Shown: positions 18,850 through 29,406 of the stretch, in pieces | How the letters are laid out: each line of letters starts with the position of its first letter | How positions within the stretch are numbered: position 1 is the stretch's first letter | NCBI RefSeq assembly: GCF_001438695.1 | Contig: NZ_JQBH01000007.1 | Coordinates: 25,616 to 89,615, forward strand | DNA from: Fructobacillus fructosus KCTC 3544 | Lineage (GTDB): Bacteria; Bacillota; Bacilli; Lactobacillales; Lactobacillaceae | Direction of reading: 5' to 3' | Length of the DNA stretch: 64,000 bases | Translations under genes and position numbers: made by a program | The notes under the pieces: model-generated | The model's database searches: none | Told to the model about the DNA's origin: nothing | What the model saw: the letters and a program-made list of their open reading frames with translations, nothing else

Positions 18850-19830
18850 ATGAAATATGCTGTTGTTGGAGCGGGTGCCATGGGGTTGCGCTATGGGCTT
18901 TTGCTTCAGGAAGTGGCTGGTAAGTCTGTTGACTTTGTCGAGCCGACAAAAGAATCGCTCGACAAAATTAAGGGACAGGGCAACCTCGTCTACCAATCAC
19001 GCGATCACGAAGACAAGCACCCCGTGCTAGTCAATATTTACTCACCAGAAGAATATACCGGCGAGCCGGATGTTTGGATTTTCTTCATGAAGCAAATGCA
19101 ACTGGCTGAGACCCTGGAGCGTATGGCACCCCACTTCAAAGATAACCAAGTGGCCGTCGGGGCTATGAATGGAATGGGACACATTGAGAAATTGCAATCC
19201 TACTTCAAGGATGACAAGATCATTGGTGGAACGGCCATGATCGCGACGATTTTGAATGACTTTGGCGACGTCGATTTCATCGGTAAAGCCAATTCCGGCG
19301 CTTCCGCATACTCGAATCTATCCGGAGAAGAAACGGAAGCCACCAAAGAAGTCATGGAAGACTTTCAAGCTGCCCACTTGAATCCAACGTATTCAAACAA
19401 CTTTATGGGCACGTTGTTGACCAAGGTATTCTTTAACGCCGTGGAAAACTCAATCGCGACCATGTTCCAGGCCCGCATGGGCAACTTGCTTTCCTATGAC
19501 CAATTCGTGCCAACCATTGCAAAGCCATTGGTGGACGAAGCCTACGATGCAGCTACTGCAGCCGGTATCACTTTATTGGAGACGCGCGAAGAAATGCTCG
19601 TTCAAGTTGACTACGTGGCCCGTGAAGTGGTTCCTTTGCACTTCCCTTCCATGTATCAAGACTTTGTTAAAAACCGTCCGACCGAAGTTGACTACATCAA
19701 CGGTTGGATTGCCGACTTGGCGGAGGCAAACGGTGTGGCAGCGCCAACCCAGCGCTTCATCACTAACCTCGTGCACCTGGCCGAAGCCATGCGTGAATTT
19801 AACCCACCAGTTAATCAATTGGCACAGTAA
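18850..19830 (+). CDS. Ketopantoate reductase (2-dehydropantoate 2-reductase) family protein
   Basis: A 326-residue NADPH-dependent oxidoreductase of the PanE/ApbA family, which reduces 2-dehydropantoate to pantoate in coenzyme A synthesis. The nucleotide-binding motif VVGAGAMG lies at residues 5-12, and the family's Lys and Asn in LLTKVFFNAVENS are present in the second domain. Length fits. Lactic acid bacteria carry several paralogues acting on other 2-oxoacids, and no pantothenate genes are adjacent, so the exact substrate is uncertain. A terminator at 19837-19860 separates it from the convergent amine oxidase gene. Confidence 0.85.
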   Translation: MKYAVVGAGAMGLRYGLLLQEVAGKSVDFVEPTKESLDKIKGQGNLVYQSRDHEDKHPVLVNIYSPEEYTGEPDVWIFFMKQMQLAETLERMAPHFKDNQVAVGAMNGMGHIEKLQSYFKDDKIIGGTAMIATILNDFGDVDFIGKANSGASAYSNLSGEETEATKEVMEDFQAAHLNPTYSNNFMGTLLTKVFFNAVENSIATMFQARMGNLLSYDQFVPTIAKPLVDEAYDAATAAGITLLETREEMLVQVDYVAREVVPLHFPSMYQDFVKNRPTEVDYINGWIADLAEANGVAAPTQRFITNLVHLAEAMREFNPPVNQLAQ

Positions 19831-19836
19831 AACAAT

Positions 19837-19860
19837 AAAAAAGCCCCTAGCGGGCTTTTT
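19837..19860. terminator. Bidirectional terminator
   Basis: AAAAAGCCC-CTAG-CGGGCTTTTT between two converging genes. Confidence 0.8.
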
Positions 19861-19869
19861 CTTTTGTTC

Positions 19870-20997
19870 TTATTGAAAACGATTAAGCGAGAAGGGTTTC
19901 AAATCAAGGAAAACATCCTTGCCGGCCACTTGATCTGCCAAGACTTTTCCAAGGACACTAGCGAACTTAAAACCATGCCCCGACAGGCCGGTGACCAGTT
20001 TAACTTGAGGATGTCCTGGTAATTGATCAATGATAAAGTCCTCGTCGGGCGAAACATCATAGGTACAGGCTGCCCCAAAGTCCAGTCCCGCTGTCCCCGT
20101 CAGGTATTGTGCCAACAAGGGCTTAATCTCCTCCTTGTCTTCTGGATACGAACCATAGGTAGTGCGTTCAGCGGGTTCTGTAATCACTTGACCGCCGTCG
20201 TGCTTGCCGATTTTAATATCACCATTTTCTCCTGGAAAACCATAGTAAGTTGCATCACCCGCAATTTCAATCGTAAAGGCGGGAAAGCCCCGCTGTTCCG
20301 TCAAGCGTTGATCATCAATTTTAAACCAGGCAAAGACCTTACGTTTCACCGTGATTGGCAACGTTGGAACCAACTTCTTCACCCAGCTACCGGTGGTCAA
20401 AATAACCTCTTTGGCCAGATAAGTCGTTTGGCCGTTTGTAATGGCCACTAGGCCATCCTCTCGGTAGTTAATGCTGGAAACAGCTGAGGAAAAGTCCTGA
20501 TCAACACCAAGCTTATCCGCAAGTCTCAGATAAGTTTCGATTGCCACCTCTGAATGAAGGTAGCCAGCATCTTTTTCATAAACCGCTCGGTAATCATCAT
20601 TAAAATGCAAATTTGGAAAAGCGTCGTTAATTTCCTGACCTTCCAAAAACTGCACGTTCAAGTCAAACTTATCGGCCGTGTGCGCCACGTTTTCAATGAA
20701 GTCCGCTCCCTTAGGACCAACATTCACCACACCGACTTGATGAAAAATATCTTGGCCAGACTGTTCCTGAAGATCTGCCCATAGTTTTTTCGCTTCTAGA
20801 AGCAGGGGCAAATACTTCTCGCCCTCTCCATAGGCATAGCGAATGATTCGCGTTTGACCATGGTGCGATCCCTGTTCATGTGGTGGCCGATGGCTATCTA
20901 ATTCTAAAACCGCTAACCCTTCTTTAGCTGCATAGTATCCGGCTGCCGATCCAACTGACCCTGTTCCAATAACCGCAACATCATAAACTTTTCCCAT
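19870..20997 (-). CDS. solA: SolA-like flavoprotein amine oxidase (N-methyltryptophan/sarcosine oxidase family)
   Basis: A 375-residue FAD enzyme of the monomeric sarcosine oxidase/N-methyltryptophan oxidase family, which oxidises secondary amino acids and releases H2O2. The dinucleotide-binding motif GTGSVG is at residues 11-16. Cys311 in GAACTYDVSPDEDFIID is the expected covalent flavin attachment, and GLSGHGFKFASVLG follows. The C-terminal third matches E. coli SolA as I remember it. I chose the ATG at 20997, preceded by AAAGGAGAAGG. A T-box leader controls it directly, so expression should rise when one tRNA is uncharged, an unusual setting for a catabolic oxidase. True substrate unknown. 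Confidence 0.87.
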   Translation of the reverse strand: MGKVYDVAVIGTGSVGSAAGYYAAKEGLAVLELDSHRPPHEQGSHHGQTRIIRYAYGEGEKYLPLLLEAKKLWADLQEQSGQDIFHQVGVVNVGPKGADFIENVAHTADKFDLNVQFLEGQEINDAFPNLHFNDDYRAVYEKDAGYLHSEVAIETYLRLADKLGVDQDFSSAVSSINYREDGLVAITNGQTTYLAKEVILTTGSWVKKLVPTLPITVKRKVFAWFKIDDQRLTEQRGFPAFTIEIAGDATYYGFPGENGDIKIGKHDGGQVITEPAERTTYGSYPEDKEEIKPLLAQYLTGTAGLDFGAACTYDVSPDEDFIIDQLPGHPQVKLVTGLSGHGFKFASVLGKVLADQVAGKDVFLDLKPFSLNRFQ

Positions 20998-21017
20998 TTT
21001 CCTTCTCCTTTTATAAC

Positions 21018-21290
21018 TAAAAAGTCCCGTAGTCAAAAGACTACGGGACAATCGAAATCGTGTTACCACCCTGATTTTAATCAGCATCACTACTAATTAC
21101 TCAACAGGTACGCCCATACAAGAGATACCCTAACGCCTTAACGGGCGCACCCGGTACCGGCTGACTCGAAGCTCACCGGTACAAAACTCAAGGACCATCT
21201 TCAAAGGTTTCTTCTTACCAGCTTCCATCACCGCTGGTTTTCTGTAAAGCATCCACCTTTTACTTTTCCCATCACCGTTTGTTACCAGTA
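21018..21290 (-). promoter_or_regulatory. T-box leader of the solA-like gene
   Basis: The minus-strand leader has a stem I with an AGTA/GAA specifier-loop signature, a distal element CCAGCGGTGATGGAAGCTGG, and the T-box-like sequence AGGGTGGTAACACG. A strong terminator follows (GTCCCGTAGTC/GACTACGGGAC then TTTTT), 19 bases before the gene. The T-box bulge differs from the consensus UGGNACC at one base (UGGUAAC). The specifier loop reads GAAGATGG: GAT directly after GAA, ATG one base later, TGG two later. The variable base U would pair with a discriminator A, which fits tRNA-Met better than tRNA-Asp or tRNA-Trp. The amino acid is therefore unresolved. Confidence 0.78.
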
Positions 21291-21318
21291 GTTTATCAAT
21301 CGCATTGCACCCTGTCAA
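21290..21318 (-). promoter_or_regulatory. Promoter of the T-box-solA unit
   Basis: Perfect TTGACA, 17-base spacer, TAAACT on the minus strand. Confidence 0.75.
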
Positions 21319-21362
21319 TGTTTTATTAGAGAAAAATGAAAATAAATCTTGATAAAAGCAAA

Positions 21363-21392
21363 CAAAAAAGCCGCCAGCAAATGCTGGCGACT
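21363..21392 (-). terminator. Terminator after tRNA-Glu
   Basis: Stem CGCCAGCA/TGCTGGCG followed by TTTTTTG on the minus strand, a few bases after the tRNA 3' end. Confidence 0.85.
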
Positions 21393-21398
21393 CTTTAG

Positions 21399-21470
21399 TA
21401 GCCCGTGAGAGAATCGAACTCTCGATTCCGCCGTGAAAGGGCAGCGTCTTAGCCACTTGACCAACGGGCC
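21399..21470 (-). tRNA. tRNA-Glu (anticodon UUC)
   Basis: Cloverleaf with acceptor GGCCCGT/ACGGGCT, anticodon stem-loop CTGCCCTTTCACGGCGG with TTC, and T-arm GAGAGTTCGATTCTCTC. CCA is not encoded. It has its own promoter and terminator. Confidence 0.95.
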
Positions 21471-21479
21471 ATGGTCAGT

Positions 21480-21505
21480 TGTTATTTGATATCGCTATCA
21501 AACAA
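21480..21505 (-). other. Hairpin in the tRNA-Glu 5' leader
   Basis: An 11-bp inverted repeat (GTTGTTTGATA/TATCAAATAAC) around a GCGA tetraloop lies between the promoter and the mature tRNA 5' end. It could guide processing; this is inference. Confidence 0.5.
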
Positions 21506-21512
21506 CTATGTT

Positions 21513-21542
21513 AGTATAGCAAGCTAACCCTGACCTCGTCAA
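21513..21542 (-). promoter_or_regulatory. tRNA-Glu promoter
   Basis: TTGACG, 18-base spacer, TATACT on the minus strand, directly after the stop of the LysM gene. Confidence 0.7.
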
Positions 21543-21565
21543 TAGAAAATTTAAAAAAATTTATT

Positions 21566-22435
21566 TTAGTACCAGTTGTACTGACGATGATGTGCTAAAG
21601 CAGCAACCGCTGAACCGTATCGATCGGCAATGTAGCTCTTCATTGCTTGCAACTGATCTTGGTAGTCAGCCGTGTTTCCACCATAACGGGCACGCAATGA
21701 TGGTGACAATTGACCAATTCCGTAGTAGATACCGTTCGTCGCATTGACGTTACCACCTGATTCAAGCATGATGATGGCCTGCAAAGCACTTTGTTCATCC
21801 GTTGAATCAGCCGTTGTTGATTGGTTACTTACTGTAGCAGAAGTGCTAACAACCGTTGCGGCAGACGTGTCTTGCGTTGTAGCAGCAGTATCTGTTACCT
21901 GAGCAGTGGTTGATGCTGAAGTAGCCTGTGCTTCTGATTGTGTATCAGTTTGGCTCTGCGTATCCGTGGTCGTCGCTGCAGTTTGCGTTGACTGATCATC
22001 GGCTGACGTTTTCAACACTTGCCCAACCGTCAATTGGTCAACATTTTGAATGTTGTTCCAAGATGCCAAGTTTGACACTGTGGTGTTGAAACGGGATGCC
22101 AATGTCCAAAGGTTATCACCTGATTGGACAGTGTATGAGCCATCAGCGTTGGCTGCGTTTGTTGTTTGTGCTGATGTACTATCAGTACTTGCAGAAGAAG
22201 TATTGGCTTGACCGATAATAAGGTTTTCACCAGTGTAAATCTGGTCAACGTTTGAAATGTTATTCGCCTTCGCAATTTCATCAACTGACGTGTTGTACAT
22301 GTTGGCAATGGCGCTCAACGTTTCACCGGACTTGATTGTATGTTGCTGCGTATCATTGGCTGAAGCGGCTTGATGCCCGAGGGCAACCGAGCCGGCCAAT
22401 CCAGCAGCGATTAATAACTTATTCTTAATCGTCAT
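21566..22435 (-). CDS. Secreted LysM protein with APF/transglycosylase-like C-terminus
   Basis: A 289-residue exported cell-wall protein. A signal peptide ends at about residue 26 (HQAASA). Two LysM domains bind peptidoglycan (about residues 32-75, SGETLSAIANMY; and 99-142, SGDNLWTLASRF). A Ser/Thr/Gln/Ala-rich linker follows, and then a lysozyme-like module (IIMLESGGNVNATNG, GIGQLS) ending HHRQYNWY, as in aggregation-promoting factors and Rpf-like muralytic proteins. It probably remodels or decorates the wall. Start supported by AAAAGGAGAA. No terminator follows before the tRNA-Glu promoter, so some transcripts may run into the tRNA. Confidence 0.88.
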   Translation of the reverse strand: MTIKNKLLIAAGLAGSVALGHQAASANDTQQHTIKSGETLSAIANMYNTSVDEIAKANNISNVDQIYTGENLIIGQANTSSASTDSTSAQTTNAANADGSYTVQSGDNLWTLASRFNTTVSNLASWNNIQNVDQLTVGQVLKTSADDQSTQTAATTTDTQSQTDTQSEAQATSASTTAQVTDTAATTQDTSAATVVSTSATVSNQSTTADSTDEQSALQAIIMLESGGNVNATNGIYYGIGQLSPSLRARYGGNTADYQDQLQAMKSYIADRYGSAVAALAHHRQYNWY

Positions 22436-22550
22436 TTTGTTCTCCTTTTTGCTTCATTCATCAAAACAACCGTCGGTTAGTAATGACTACTCCATACACT
22501 ATGATACACTTCCAAAGTTTAAGCCTGCATTAAAATATCAAAATAAAACA

Positions 22551-22577
22551 AAAAGGACTGACAGATGTCAGCCCTTT
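22551..22577 (-). terminator. Terminator of the ATP synthase operon
   Basis: Stem AGGGCTGACA/TGTCAGTCCT followed by TTTTTG, just after the atpC stop. Confidence 0.85.
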
Positions 22578-22581
22578 TCGT

Positions 22582-23022
22582 TTATTGACCACTACGGATC
22601 GAAGCGACGTGAATGCGGTTAACTGCTCGCATTAACGCAACGTGTGCCATGGCAATTTCACGACTGTCCTTCACTTCTTGCGCGTGAGCAAGACGTGATT
22701 GAGCACGTTCTTTGGCATTTTCAGCACGGTTAACATCAATATTATCAGCAATTTCAGCCGAATCAGCAATCACCGTCAATAGGTCGTGTGAAAACTCAGC
22801 CACACCACCATTGACCGCTAACGAACGCTTTTGGTCATCTTTTTTGACAATCATTTCATCAATGGCAAGGGCAGCCAAAACTGGCTCGTGCCCTGCCATG
22901 ATTCCCATTTGTCCACCTTTGGTGTTAATTACCGCAATTTCGGCACCTGTCTGGTCATAAATCTCACCTTCTGGTGTCACAATCTTAACGGCAATTCCCT
23001 TTTGTTGTTCTTGTTCAGCCAT
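22582..23022 (-). CDS. atpC: ATP synthase F1 subunit epsilon
   Basis: A 146-residue protein forming the lower part of the central stalk and modulating ATPase activity. The N-terminal beta-sandwich contains VKIVTPEGEIYDQTGAEIAV and GGQMGIMAGHEPVLA; the C-terminal helices contain AENAKERAQSRLAHAQ. It is the last gene of the operon, 11 bases after atpD, and is followed by a terminator. Confidence 0.96.
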   Translation of the reverse strand: MAEQEQQKGIAVKIVTPEGEIYDQTGAEIAVINTKGGQMGIMAGHEPVLAALAIDEMIVKKDDQKRSLAVNGGVAEFSHDLLTVIADSAEIADNIDVNRAENAKERAQSRLAHAQEVKDSREIAMAHVALMRAVNRIHVASIRSGQ

Positions 23023-23033
23023 GGATTACCCCC

Positions 23034-24452
<1,419 letters not shown>

Positions 24453-24482
24453 CTAACAGTGTCAAACACCGTCTTCATTAAC

Positions 24483-25400
24483 TTATTCCAGTGCGACCAT
24501 TCCACCAGTGATTTCAGTGATTTCAGTCGTGATTTGTGATTGACGAGCACGGTTATACTGCAAACCGAGTGATGAAATAATGTCATCAGCTGAATCAGTT
24601 GCAGAAGACATTGCCGTCGATGAAGCAGCATGTTCGGCTGTCTTAGCATCAAGCAACGCTTCAAAGACGAGTGACTGAATGTATTGTGGTAAAACCACGT
24701 TCAAAACAGTCGTCGCATCCGGCTCAGAATCATAGGCAGAAAGCGTATCAAAGGATTGCTCCTGACCATCTTCACCCTCTTGTACCCGTGTTTCCTCAAC
24801 GACCTCACGCGTCAACGGCAATAACTGCACATTGCGCTGGTCAGCTTGAAGACGGTTAATAAAGTGGTTGTAGACAAGGTGCAATGAATCAAAAGCCTCC
24901 GCCTCATAAAGAGAAATCACGCTTTTCAACACCTGCCGCACTTCATTAAAAGTCGGTACATCTGACAAACCACGGTGTTCAAGAGCAACGGTGAAGCCAC
25001 GTTTTTTATAAAAGTCGGCCCCGTTACCACCAATCGCTAAAATGACCGCATTGTCTGGCGTTAAGTTATTTTCTTTCATCAAGGCATTTGTTTTCTTGAT
25101 GATGTTGGCATTGTATGACCCAACTAAGCCACGGTCAGAAGTAACCAGCAAAATTCCTGTCTTTTTAACAGGTCGCTTGGCAACCATTGGCAAATGAGAC
25201 GCGTCAACATTATCCAAAACATGGGCCTCAATCAAATGTGAGACAACCGCCTTCAAACGGTACGCATATTCATGGTAACCAGTTGTTGAACGTTGAATCT
25301 GACTCAATTTGGCTGTCGACACCATCTGCATGGCTGATGTAATCTGTCGCGTTTTCTTAGTTGAGGCAATCCGCCGTTTAATATCTTGTAAAGAAGCCAT
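24483..25400 (-). CDS. atpG: ATP synthase F1 subunit gamma
   Basis: The 305-residue rotor shaft. The N-terminal helix [20 protein letters not shown] and the C-terminal helix ending [17 protein letters not shown] are the conserved coiled-coil parts that turn inside the alpha-beta ring; [16 protein letters not shown] sequence ([15 protein letters not shown]) is in the Rossmann-type body. Normal size for the family. It lies between atpA and atpD on the same strand. Confidence 0.97.
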   Translation of the reverse strand: MASLQDIKRRIASTKKTRQITSAMQMVSTAKLSQIQRSTTGYHEYAYRLKAVVSHLIEAHVLDNVDASHLPMVAKRPVKKTGILLVTSDRGLVGSYNANIIKKTNALMKENNLTPDNAVILAIGGNGADFYKKRGFTVALEHRGLSDVPTFNEVRQVLKSVISLYEAEAFDSLHLVYNHFINRLQADQRNVQLLPLTREVVEETRVQEGEDGQEQSFDTLSAYDSEPDATTVLNVVLPQYIQSLVFEALLDAKTAEHAASSTAMSSATDSADDIISSLGLQYNRARQSQITTEITEITGGMVALE

Positions 25401-25411
25401 TTTGCCTCCTT

Positions 25412-26929
25412 TTATTGATCAGCAGAAGAGCCTGTATAGCTGTCCTTGAAGTTCTTCACCGCTGCGTCCATCTTATCGGTATCTGGCAATTGCTTTGTTG
25501 TCACAATTTCATCCAACAAATCTTTTTGGCTCGCATTCAAGTAAGCAATGAATTCATCTTGGAAGTGTTGAATATCATCAACATCAACATCATCCAAGTA
25601 ACCATGAGTCAAGGCATAAAGCACAAAGACCTGGTGTTGAACAGCCATTGGCTTGTGCAACGGCTGCTTCAAAACTTCAACCGTTCGCTTACCACGGTTC
25701 AACTTAGCTTGTGTTGAAGCATCCAAATCGGAACCAAACTGAGCAAAGGATTCCAATTCACGGTAGGAAGCGAGATCCAAACGCAAAGTTCCAGAAACCT
25801 TCTTCATGGCCTTGATCTGGGCATCCCCACCAACACGGGAAACAGAAGTTCCAGCATCAATGGCTGGTCGAACTCCGGCACGGAATTGATCAGCATCCAA
25901 GAAAATCTGTCCATCGGTAATGGAGATAACGTTCGTTGGAATATAGGCCGACACATCCCCGGCCTGCGTTTCAATGATTGGCAAAGCCGTCATTGAGCCA
26001 CCACCCAATTCGTCTGACAACTTGGCTGCACGTTCAAGCAAACGTGAGTGCAAGTAGAAGACGTCACCAGGGTAGGCTTCACGACCAGGCGGACGACGAA
26101 GAATCAAGGATATCTCACGGTATGCCGTTGCTTGCTTTGACAAATCATCAAAGACAATCAAGACATGCTTGCCGTTATACATGAATTCTTCACCCATCGC
26201 TGCACCGGCATATGGCGCCAAGTACAATAGAGCGGCCGCTTCAGCAGGTCCTGCATTCACGACAATTGTGTAATCCATGGCACCCATGCGCTTCAACGTG
26301 GCAACCTGTTCACGAACCGTTGAATCCTTTTGACCGACCGCTACATAGATAACAATCATGTCTTGATCCTTTTGGTTCAAGATTGTATCGATGGCAATGG
26401 ATGTCTTACCAGTCTTACGGTCACCGATAATCAACTCACGCTGACCACGACCGATTGGAACAAGGGCATCAATGGCCTTAATTCCGGTTTGAACTGGTTC
26501 AGAAACTGACTTACGAGCCATGACACCAGGTGCCTTGGCTTCGACAGGTCGAGTCTTTGTTGTTTTCAAGTCGCCTAAACCGTCAATGGGTTGCCCCAAA
26601 GCGTTAACGACACGCCCGATAAGTTCTTCACCGACAGGGACTTCCATTACGTGTCCCGTCCGCTTAACTGTATCACCTTCGCGAATACCTTCTGAGGAAC
26701 CCAAAACAATGATTCCCACTTCAGATTCTTCCAGGTTTTGAACCATTCCGTATGCACCGTTGTTAAAAGTCAACAACTCACCAGAAAGGGCATTTGCCAA
26801 TCCAGTTGCTCGTGCAACACCATCACCGATGTAGGTAACGGTTCCAATTTCTTCTACAGTCAGTTTTGTGTCGAACTTTTCGAGCTGCTGCTTAATTAAA
26901 GCAGAAATTTCTTCAGCTTGAATCGCCAT
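25412..26929 (-). CDS. atpA: ATP synthase F1 subunit alpha
   Basis: The 505-residue regulatory nucleotide-binding subunit of F1. Its P-loop is [11 protein letters not shown], followed by [22 protein letters not shown]; the arginine-finger region [16 protein letters not shown] is present. It begins [19 protein letters not shown], the part that contacts subunit delta. It is 12 bases downstream of atpH and 11 bases upstream of atpG. Confidence 0.98.
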   Translation of the reverse strand: MAIQAEEISALIKQQLEKFDTKLTVEEIGTVTYIGDGVARATGLANALSGELLTFNNGAYGMVQNLEESEVGIIVLGSSEGIREGDTVKRTGHVMEVPVGEELIGRVVNALGQPIDGLGDLKTTKTRPVEAKAPGVMARKSVSEPVQTGIKAIDALVPIGRGQRELIIGDRKTGKTSIAIDTILNQKDQDMIVIYVAVGQKDSTVREQVATLKRMGAMDYTIVVNAGPAEAAALLYLAPYAGAAMGEEFMYNGKHVLIVFDDLSKQATAYREISLILRRPPGREAYPGDVFYLHSRLLERAAKLSDELGGGSMTALPIIETQAGDVSAYIPTNVISITDGQIFLDADQFRAGVRPAIDAGTSVSRVGGDAQIKAMKKVSGTLRLDLASYRELESFAQFGSDLDASTQAKLNRGKRTVEVLKQPLHKPMAVQHQVFVLYALTHGYLDDVDVDDIQHFQDEFIAYLNASQKDLLDEIVTTKQLPDTDKMDAAVKNFKDSYTGSSADQ

Positions 26930-26941
26930 GTCTTTCCCTCA

Positions 26942-27484
26942 CTAACCTAGTAACTCTGCCTTCAATTTGGCAATCTTCGTCTTCAGCGATCCGTCAATCA
27001 AAATTGACTTGGATTGCATGGACACACCGGCAATCAAATCGGGATTGATTTGGTAAGTAGCTTCAACCGTTTTTGCGCCACTTTGCTTCAAAAAGGCTTG
27101 TTCCAACCGTCCCTTTTGCTCATCATCAACAGCTACTGCTGACGTGATAACGACGGGTTCGATTCCTTGACTCTGTTGGTACAGCTCAATGAATCGATTG
27201 GTAACAGCGCCTAGCAAGGCGAAATGGTGGTGTGACAACAAAATCTTTGTTAAATTCACAACCGCCTGGTTGGCTCCCTTAGTCAATGTGTCCAATAAGG
27301 AGACTTGGTCTTCTTCTGAAATCGTTTGTGCAGCTAAAAGCGCCGTCAATTTTGGCGTGCTTTCAACCACTTGTGTCACGACTTTCAAATCAGCCAGTAG
27401 GCTGTCAAAAGAATCTTGGTCGGCGCCGTAGGCTAAGAGTGCCTTAGCGTATTGGTCGACCACTTTTCCTTTTTTATTAGCCAT
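26942..27484 (-). CDS. atpH: ATP synthase F1 subunit delta
   Basis: The 180-residue stator protein that joins F1 to the peripheral stalk. It is the most variable subunit; the N-terminal helical bundle (VVDQYAKALLAYGA) and the C-terminal stretch NPDLIAGVSMQSKSILIDGS match the family. It stands 9 bases after atpF. Confidence 0.95.
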   Translation of the reverse strand: MANKKGKVVDQYAKALLAYGADQDSFDSLLADLKVVTQVVESTPKLTALLAAQTISEEDQVSLLDTLTKGANQAVVNLTKILLSHHHFALLGAVTNRFIELYQQSQGIEPVVITSAVAVDDEQKGRLEQAFLKQSGAKTVEATYQINPDLIAGVSMQSKSILIDGSLKTKIAKLKAELLG

Positions 27485-27493
27485 CTGTCCTCC

Positions 27494-28000
27494 TTACTGC
27501 TGACCCAATTCTGCTAAGTATGCATCAATTAGGGCCCGCTGGTCATCAGCAGATAATTCTTTTTGAATCAACTTTGACGCAATCGTTACGGACAAGTCCG
27601 CCACGTCCTTTTTGGCCGTGTTCATTGCATCATCCTTCATCTGTGCAGCATCTTCTTGAGCAGACTGGCGCATACCAGCAACTTGCGTATTCGCTGCTTG
27701 AATCAAGGCGTCTGATTGTTCCTTGGCGGACTTCTTAGCCACGGTAATCATTTGACTGGCCTGATTCTTTGAATCGGACAATTCCTTTTGACGTTGTTCA
27801 ACTAAGGAAGCGGCATCTTGGTTCTTTTGTTCAGCCTCATCCAAATCCTTATTAATCTTATCTGCACGTTGGTCCAAGACCTTTGTTAACGGTCCATAGG
27901 CCACGTTCTTGAGAATGACCATCAGTAGGAGGAAGGCAACAATAATAAAGACCATATCGCCAAGAGGCATCGCCTTTGTCATTAATAATGTTTGTGCCAT
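27494..28000 (-). CDS. atpF: ATP synthase F0 subunit b
   Basis: A 168-residue peripheral stalk protein with one N-terminal membrane helix (MVFIIVAFLLLMVILKNVAYGPL) and a long charged coiled coil rich in Ala, Gln, Lys and Asp. Two ATG codons stand in tandem; I prefer the second (28000), seven bases from GGAG, over 28003, which is only four bases away. The operon context fixes its identity. Confidence 0.94.
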   Translation of the reverse strand: MAQTLLMTKAMPLGDMVFIIVAFLLLMVILKNVAYGPLTKVLDQRADKINKDLDEAEQKNQDAASLVEQRQKELSDSKNQASQMITVAKKSAKEQSDALIQAANTQVAGMRQSAQEDAAQMKDDAMNTAKKDVADLSVTIASKLIQKELSADDQRALIDAYLAELGQQ

Positions 28001-28025
28001 CATCTATCTCCTCTAGGGCTTTTGC

Positions 28026-28328
<303 letters not shown>

Positions 28329-28342
28329 TCAGCAACAAAGTC

Positions 28343-29059
28343 CTATTCTTCGCCTGATAACTGGGCCGTAAACACAGCCGTCAGCATAACAAAGACGTAG
28401 GCCTGGATGCCACCGATCAATAACGAGAAGGCCTGCCAAGCCATCTCTAGCGGCAATGCAATGATCCAACCAAAGCCATTTAATGAAAAGGCCATACTTG
28501 CCAGCAAATTCAACATCAATTCTCCAGCGAAGATGTTTCCAAAGAGTCGTAGCGCAAGTGTCAAAAAGTTCGTCACTTGTTCAACGACATTCAACGGGAA
28601 CATGGCAGCATATGGTTTTAGGAACATGTTCTTCAGATAGCCACCCAAGCCCAGTGTTTTCACACCAGTTGCATGAGCAAGCATCAAAGACATAATGGCT
28701 AAACTAAATGCAATTAAAGGATCGGCCGTTGGGGACTTAATCAAGGTCACATCTGAAGCTGTCTTAACTTGTAGCAACAGTCCCATTTCGTTTGAAACAA
28801 CAAGGAACAAGAACAGGGTAAAGCTATACAGCCCAAATTGACGGGCCAGGTTGTTAGGTAACTGGTCCCCTAAAATTCCCCTGACAAAGTCCAAGACATA
28901 CTCAATCACGTTTTGCCCACGTGACGGTCGAATCGCAACTTTTCGCGTTAGGAAGACTGCCAACAAGACAACAACGGTCATCGCTAACAAAGTTGAAATC
29001 ACTGTTGTCCAGGTGAAAGTCAGACCCAACAACGAAAAGGTTGATGTCGGTTCATCCAT
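28343..29059 (-). CDS. atpB: ATP synthase F0 subunit a
   Basis: A 238-residue membrane subunit that forms the proton half-channels. The essential Arg is in LALRLFGNIFAGELMLNLL and the last helix contains GGIQAYVFVMLTAVF. It is the first gene of the operon; the family's accessory gene atpI is not seen upstream. The start is preceded by AAAGGAG. There is an 89-base gap before atpE, which holds the strong ribosome binding site of atpE but no clear terminator. Confidence 0.96.
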   Translation of the reverse strand: MDEPTSTFSLLGLTFTWTTVISTLLAMTVVVLLAVFLTRKVAIRPSRGQNVIEYVLDFVRGILGDQLPNNLARQFGLYSFTLFLFLVVSNEMGLLLQVKTASDVTLIKSPTADPLIAFSLAIMSLMLAHATGVKTLGLGGYLKNMFLKPYAAMFPLNVVEQVTNFLTLALRLFGNIFAGELMLNLLASMAFSLNGFGWIIALPLEMAWQAFSLLIGGIQAYVFVMLTAVFTAQLSGEE

Positions 29060-29406
29060 CGGTTTTCTCCTTTCTGCAGTTCTTTATTTTGGTATAAGAC
29101 ATTCGCTCCCATACCTCAAAATATACCCCCAATAATACGCCCACTATTTTCTAAATACAAGCGATTTTGTGCTAAATTCACAACAAATCAAGAAAATTTT
29201 AAATGTATCGTACAATTATGCAACAAAATGTTTAATATGTTGGTTAACTGCTTAGAAAAGGCTTTATCAAGCCCTTCAAAAGAAATAAATGATAAAAACT
29301 CACCAGCTATTCTTTTGTAATTTTCCTATTGAAGCGCCTCTTTTTTCTCTTTTTTGTGAAAATCCAACCAAATAGATGACGACGTAATCATACTTCTTTG
29401 GATGAG
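29060..29406. other. AT-rich intergenic region upstream of atpB
   Basis: About 350 bases, clearly richer in A and T than the surrounding genes. It holds the atp promoter (29132-29160) and a weak GGCTT/AAGCC hairpin followed by TTTT at about 29250-29275 that may end uraA transcription. I see no open reading frame or further structure. Confidence 0.6.
29132..29160 (-). promoter_or_regulatory. ATP synthase operon promoter
   Basis: TTGTAT, 17-base spacer, TATTAT on the minus strand, about 70 bases before the atpB start. Confidence 0.65.

Noticed and set aside
21130..21456. 108-codon open frame on the minus strand
   Set aside because: It runs through the T-box leader and the tRNA-Glu gene; RNA features explain the sequence better.
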